Positions 5,484 to 8,214 of a stretch of 8,214 bases of DNA are shown piece by piece. The stretch spans positions 1 to 8,214 of the forward strand of contig JBCCRH010000286.1 in NCBI GenBank assembly GCA_039208045.1. The letters run 5' to 3'. Position 1 is the stretch's first letter, and each line of letters starts with the position of its first letter. The DNA comes from JBCCRH01 sp039208045. GTDB taxonomy: Bacteria > Bacteroidota > Bacteroidia > Chitinophagales > Saprospiraceae. Made by a program: the position numbers and the translations under genes. Under the pieces are notes generated by a model. That model searched no databases. It was given only the letters and a program-made list of their open reading frames with translations, and was not told the origin of the DNA.

Positions 5484-5643
5484 AGGCTGCCCAACTGAGT
5501 CGGGCGCTCTGAGTGAGTCCGAGGCTGGTTTATATACAGTTTGTCCTTACCGGACAATCACTTGAACGCATAGCATGGATCGTATTGTCCGACTCAGTTG
5601 GACAAACTGTCTGTAATGCTTAGAATGCACATGATGCTGTCCC
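5484..5643 (+). repeat. 160-bp structured repeat, copy 2
   Basis: The second copy is offset from copy 1 by exactly 264 bp. Six of the seven differences are transitions. The arm that pairs as CAGAGCG in copy 1 reads TGGATCG here (5576-5582), so the outer stem is partly lost. The core stem CCAACTGAGTCGG / CCGACTCAGTTGG is unchanged. It is not followed by the 51-bp tandem unit that follows copy 1. Confidence 0.85.
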
Positions 5644-5661
5644 AGGGGACTAGGAAATAAA

Positions 5662-5694
5662 ACCGCCACAGAACACGCTAAGTTAGGTGGCGGT
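5662..5694. repeat. Inverted repeat ACCGCCAC / GTGGCGGT
   Basis: A perfect 8-bp inverted repeat (5662-5669 and 5687-5694) surrounds a 17-nt loop. It is the first of four hairpin elements in the stretch 5644-5957, which otherwise holds no convincing gene. Confidence 0.5.
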
Positions 5695-5699
5695 GGCAC

Positions 5700-5756
5700 G
5701 AAAAGGCACTGTTTGACGGAGGAGTCACGCTGTGGCGTGATAAATCTTGCCTTTTC
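5700..5756. repeat. Nested double hairpin
   Basis: The outer stem GAAAAGGCA (5700-5708) / TGCCTTTTC (5748-5756) is a perfect 9 bp. Inside it, TCACGC (5725-5730) / GCGTGA (5735-5740) forms a perfect 6-bp hairpin with the loop TGTG. The nested arrangement suggests a folded RNA or a structured repeat rather than chance. Function unknown. Confidence 0.5.
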
Positions 5757-5768
5757 TAGCGTTTTTGT

Positions 5769-5795
5769 CTACTTTTTTGGCGATGAAAAAAGTAG
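5769..5795. terminator. Strong hairpin CTACTTTTTT / AAAAAAGTAG
   Basis: A perfect 10-bp inverted repeat (5769-5778 and 5786-5795) with the 7-nt loop GGCGATG. The T6 and A6 runs sit inside the stem, so it could act as a bidirectional terminator between the + strand nucleotidyltransferase gene and the - strand operon. Similar CTACTTTTT...AAAAAGTAG elements recur between genes in many bacteria, as I recall, so it may equally be a dispersed repeat. Confidence 0.5.
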
Positions 5796-5864
5796 AAGCC
5801 CAGCCGGCTTGAGGCGAAAACCAAGCTAATGAACCCATCTTTAGCTATGAAATCCAAATGGTAT

Positions 5865-5891
5865 GGGCAAAAGCATTTGGTGCTTTTGCCC
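5865..5891. terminator. Perfect 11-bp hairpin GGGCAAAAGCA / TGCTTTTGCCC
   Basis: Arms at 5865-5875 and 5881-5891 enclose the 5-nt loop TTTGG. It lies downstream of the minus-strand operon end (5978). No T-run follows on either strand, so terminator is only one reading; a REP-like intergenic repeat is another. Confidence 0.45.
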
Positions 5892-5897
5892 TACGGG

Positions 5898-5917
5898 TGG
5901 ACAAGCTGTCTGCATGG
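5898..5917 (+). repeat. Outlying copy of the 51-bp unit head
   Basis: This 20-base stretch, starting TGGACAAGCTGTC, matches 5437-5456 at 18 of 20 positions, 460 bp away from it. It shows that the repeat family brackets the hairpin-rich stretch. Confidence 0.6.
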
Positions 5918-5957
5918 TACAGGCTAAGCTTGTACACAAACATACCTAGCCTGTGCC
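5916..5957 (-). terminator. Hairpin just past the 3' end of the minus-strand operon
   Basis: Positions 5916-5926 pair with 5947-5957 over 11 bp including one G-T wobble, around a 20-nt loop. The left arm can instead pair with 5927-5935 to form a shorter hairpin (5917-5935). It lies 21 nt beyond the stop of the T9SS gene on its 3' side, a fitting place for a terminator, but there is no T-run. Confidence 0.4.
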
Positions 5958-5977
5958 ACGCAGCTTACACCCCCCTC

Positions 5978-6970
5978 CTACTGCTTCACCAAACGCTGTA
6001 CCTCTCCACCATACTTAAAGAAATATACCCCAGCAGGAAAATGTTGAATCGCAATTTCACTTTTGTAAACACCACTCATACAGACTCGCCCTAACTGATC
6101 CAAAATGTAGAAGGGCTCATCTAATGGAAGCTCCGAGCGTAGGTGGAGCAGGCCAGTGGTAGGGTTGGGAAAGAGTTCGAACGCCTGCTGCTGCGATACA
6201 AGTTCTTGGGTAGAAGTCACAAACTCAAAGTCTACTTCATCTACAAAACTCTCTGAACCATTGATGTTGATCATATTAGGGCTCAAAAATTCGGGGCAGG
6301 AGGAAAGGATGAATAGATAGGTAGCAGGTACCGCCCCTGGCGTTAGTATCGTCACGGGGATATTGAATTCGGTGTAAGTCGCTGCATCTTGTAGCACGGT
6401 ATCTACTTCGGCTATGAGGTTTTCTTCGGCATCAAAAAACTGGGCATAGATAGCAAAGCCTCCTTCAAATACGGTAGCCTCTGCCAGCGGCCCGCCGCTA
6501 GCGCAGCTTCCTGCCGGAATAGTAACCGAATTGCCGCTGGTGTGCTTGTAAAAACCAGTTATAGCCACGGGCAATGGCCCAAAAGGGTAGTCTACTGGAA
6601 CTGCATCTTGCACGAGCGTTTCTACATCAAAGATACCAAGTAGCCCAAAAGTGACGAAGTCACTACTTAAGCGGATAGCGCTTCCACTGACGGCATCCAT
6701 CGTTTGCGTGACGTAAGTTGGTGTAGTCCGATCCAAATAGTCATCTGAGGTGCGAAATCCTGTGGGACGCTCTTCACCAGTACGTGTATCGCTAGCGATG
6801 TACTCCCCTCCATCTATTTGGCAAGTAGCCGAATTAAACATACCACCTTGCCGTTCGAAGGTGCCAAAGGTTTCGGTTGCAAAGGATTCAAAATCGCCAT
6901 TGGGAAGCAGCTGTGCTGTGGCAATTTGCAACGTAAATAATACCGTTAAAAAAGGTAAAATTTTCTTCAT
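5978..6970 (-). CDS. Secreted protein with T9SS type A C-terminal sorting domain
   Basis: The 330-residue product has a Sec signal peptide, MKKILPFLTVLFTLQIATA, with likely cleavage before Q20. The mature protein starts LLPNGDFESF, a common opening of beta-sandwich, carbohydrate-binding-like domains in Bacteroidota surface proteins (a PCMD-like domain is possible). The central region has GFYKHTSG (139-146) and acidic D/E-rich strands. Residues 262-330 are a T9SS sorting domain: FELFPNPTTG (264-273), DQLGRV (291-296), FPAGVYFFKY (311-320) and a C-terminal QRLVKQ. The protein should cross the outer membrane by the type IX system and be released or anchored at the surface. No catalytic motif is visible. 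It lies 27 nt after the lipoprotein gene on the same strand and is probably co-transcribed with it. Confidence 0.85.
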   Translation of the reverse strand: MKKILPFLTVLFTLQIATAQLLPNGDFESFATETFGTFERQGGMFNSATCQIDGGEYIASDTRTGEERPTGFRTSDDYLDRTTPTYVTQTMDAVSGSAIRLSSDFVTFGLLGIFDVETLVQDAVPVDYPFGPLPVAITGFYKHTSGNSVTIPAGSCASGGPLAEATVFEGGFAIYAQFFDAEENLIAEVDTVLQDAATYTEFNIPVTILTPGAVPATYLFILSSCPEFLSPNMININGSESFVDEVDFEFVTSTQELVSQQQAFELFPNPTTGLLHLRSELPLDEPFYILDQLGRVCMSGVYKSEIAIQHFPAGVYFFKYGGEVQRLVKQ

Positions 6971-6997
6971 AACAGTTGATTTTTATAGTGTTTAAAT

Positions 6998-8212
6998 TTA
7001 GTTGTTCTCGTCTATCTGATACAGGCCATAGATAATTCCACCAGCCTCAATATCGAGCTTTAACGTACCCATATTGGAGTCTGTCGCTGTTTCATAAAGC
7101 GCATTGATCCCTTCTTCTGGATTATACACCGTTAGGTAGACTTTATCTTCGTAGTAGTAAGCCATTCCTGCGGTAAATCCCACATTGGCAGGAACGCCTT
7201 CTACGAGCCGGGCCGTTTGGTTCACCAAATCGAGCTTAGCCCAGCGCATCAGTGGTTGATTGACTAGATCGGTAGCGGTCATTGGGTCTTCTAATAGCAC
7301 ATTGGTATAGGCTATGCCATCAGCTGCATACAAGAAGCCGCTGTTTACTACAATCGTTGCTGTTGAGCTACCAATTTTTAGCTGGGGCTGAAAAGAATAG
7401 TTGGGGTCAAAATCATCACTTTGCGCTAGAATCTTTAGGATGGTGCCGGGGGTATTCTCCCCACTACTGGCATCAAAACCTAGCCCCCCTTGGGTGACCA
7501 CGTAGATAGTGCCCTCCTCATCAATGGCATTTTGCTGAAAGCGCAAAAAGGGCTGCCCTGGGTATTTTGTATTGGCTTTAAAAATGGTTTTCAAGTACGT
7601 ATCTGTATCCGTGTCAATCACAGCGATGATACTTCCTACCGCACTTTGGTAGACAAAGGGAGGGAAATCAAGCCCTGTGTATAAGCAAGCAAATAGTCGA
7701 TTGCCTCTTACGTAGAAAGAACTATAATAGTTCGCAGGATTCGTAGGAATAGTAAAAGCGTCCGACAAGTCAATAGTCCCAATGGTGAGGTAAGTCGCTG
7801 GATCAAAAATTTGAATATCTAGTGCATTATTATCTACATAATAGCCCTTGAATTCATTCAGAAAAATCATCGCACTCCCACCACCAAAGGTTTCAATGAT
7901 GCCATTTTCTCTGGGAATAAATGCCTCGTCTAAGATCAGCCGCTCATAGCCCGGCCCTCCAAACAGCTTCTGCTGATTCACCACATAATTGCGAAAAGCA
8001 ATACCCCCTGAAATGGCTGGATAAGCTACTGTGGTGGGGAGCGAAGGGATATCAAGTTGGCCTGACGGAAAGGTATCAAAGCCTGTCACAAACCCGTTGG
8101 CAGAGGAGCCGCTACGCGTGAAAAGCATGTAGTTTTTATCTGCTTGTGGATCGCCAAAAGAGAAGTCTTCTTCATCCGAAATGGGGATAGGATCGTCCGT
8201 AGCGCAGCTAGC
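6998..8212 (-). CDS. Lipoprotein, probable beta-propeller (DUF4374-like), 5' end outside window
   Basis: The frame stays open to the right edge of the window, giving 404 visible residues. The first three are A-S-C, followed by ATDDPIPISDEEDF; this fits the end of a lipobox with Cys as the lipid-modified residue, the signal peptide being off-window. An internal Met at 8128 is not the start. Repeated blades of about 50-60 residues can be seen, for example DIQIFDPATYLTIGTIDL, then GSIIAVIDTDTDTYLKTIF, then GTIYVVTQGGLGFD. The phrase KNYMLFTRSGSSANGFV resembles the opening of DUF4374 lipoproteins, which sit next to TonB-dependent receptor genes in Bacteroidota, but that assignment is tentative. 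It is expected at the outer membrane, and binding or sensing is more likely than catalysis. It is upstream of the T9SS-secreted protein gene. Confidence 0.7.
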   Translation of the reverse strand, partial: ASCATDDPIPISDEEDFSFGDPQADKNYMLFTRSGSSANGFVTGFDTFPSGQLDIPSLPTTVAYPAISGGIAFRNYVVNQQKLFGGPGYERLILDEAFIPRENGIIETFGGGSAMIFLNEFKGYYVDNNALDIQIFDPATYLTIGTIDLSDAFTIPTNPANYYSSFYVRGNRLFACLYTGLDFPPFVYQSAVGSIIAVIDTDTDTYLKTIFKANTKYPGQPFLRFQQNAIDEEGTIYVVTQGGLGFDASSGENTPGTILKILAQSDDFDPNYSFQPQLKIGSSTATIVVNSGFLYAADGIAYTNVLLEDPMTATDLVNQPLMRWAKLDLVNQTARLVEGVPANVGFTAGMAYYYEDKVYLTVYNPEEGINALYETATDSNMGTLKLDIEAGGIIYGLYQIDENN

Positions 8213-8214
8213 TA

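Noticed and set aside
5220..5643. CRISPR-like or diversity-generating repeat array
   Set aside because: Only two long copies at a 264-bp period, without regular short repeats or spacers and no cas genes. The seven differences are mostly transitions spread along the unit rather than adenine-specific changes, and there is no reverse transcriptase.
5858..6094. Plus-strand 78-codon frame as a gene
   Set aside because: It starts inside hairpin and repeat sequence and runs antisense into the T9SS gene. The apparent KAFGAFAL peptide is just the translated 11-bp hairpin.

Overview
The window looks like chromosomal DNA of a Bacteroidota bacterium, probably a marine Saprospiraceae/Lewinella-type organism (the lineage below phylum is inference). 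The pointers are a secreted protein with a C-terminal type IX secretion (T9SS) sorting domain, two lipoproteins with a lipobox Cys, A-rich start regions without clear Shine-Dalgarno sequences, and two exact matches to the Bacteroidota -7 promoter word TAnnTTTG.

Left part (1-2817, + strand): the 3' end of a DUF1330-family gene, then a complete 762-bp IS1-family element (268-1029) with 24-bp terminal inverted repeats, a perfect 8-bp target duplication and an intact insA/insB pair joined by an A9G slippery run. It sits in the short spacer ahead of a luciferase-like flavin oxidoreductase gene and a short-chain dehydrogenase gene, which are 13 nt apart and look like one oxidoreductase operon. The DUF1330 gene was probably close upstream of them before the insertion.

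Middle (2818-5219): an AT-richer gene for a lipoprotein peptidase of family S41, then a stem-loop, an antisense minus-strand remnant of a gene with no start codon (4411-4671, apparently the 3' end of a lost gene), and a nucleotidyltransferase gene resembling the aminoglycoside adenylyltransferase (AadB-like) fold, with a promoter word 7 nt ahead of its ATG.

Repeat block (5220-5977, about 760 bp, no convincing gene): two 160-bp copies at a 264-bp period, the first starting on the base after the nucleotidyltransferase stop codon; a 51-bp tandem repeat; seven copies of a dyad motif GGACA-N3-TGTCY (some degenerate); and a run of strong hairpins. This is the least explained part of the window.

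Right part (5978-8214, - strand): a lipoprotein gene running in from outside the window, probably a beta-propeller, followed 27 nt later by a T9SS-sorted secreted protein. They look co-transcribed and would give an outer-membrane/cell-surface pair of unknown substrate.
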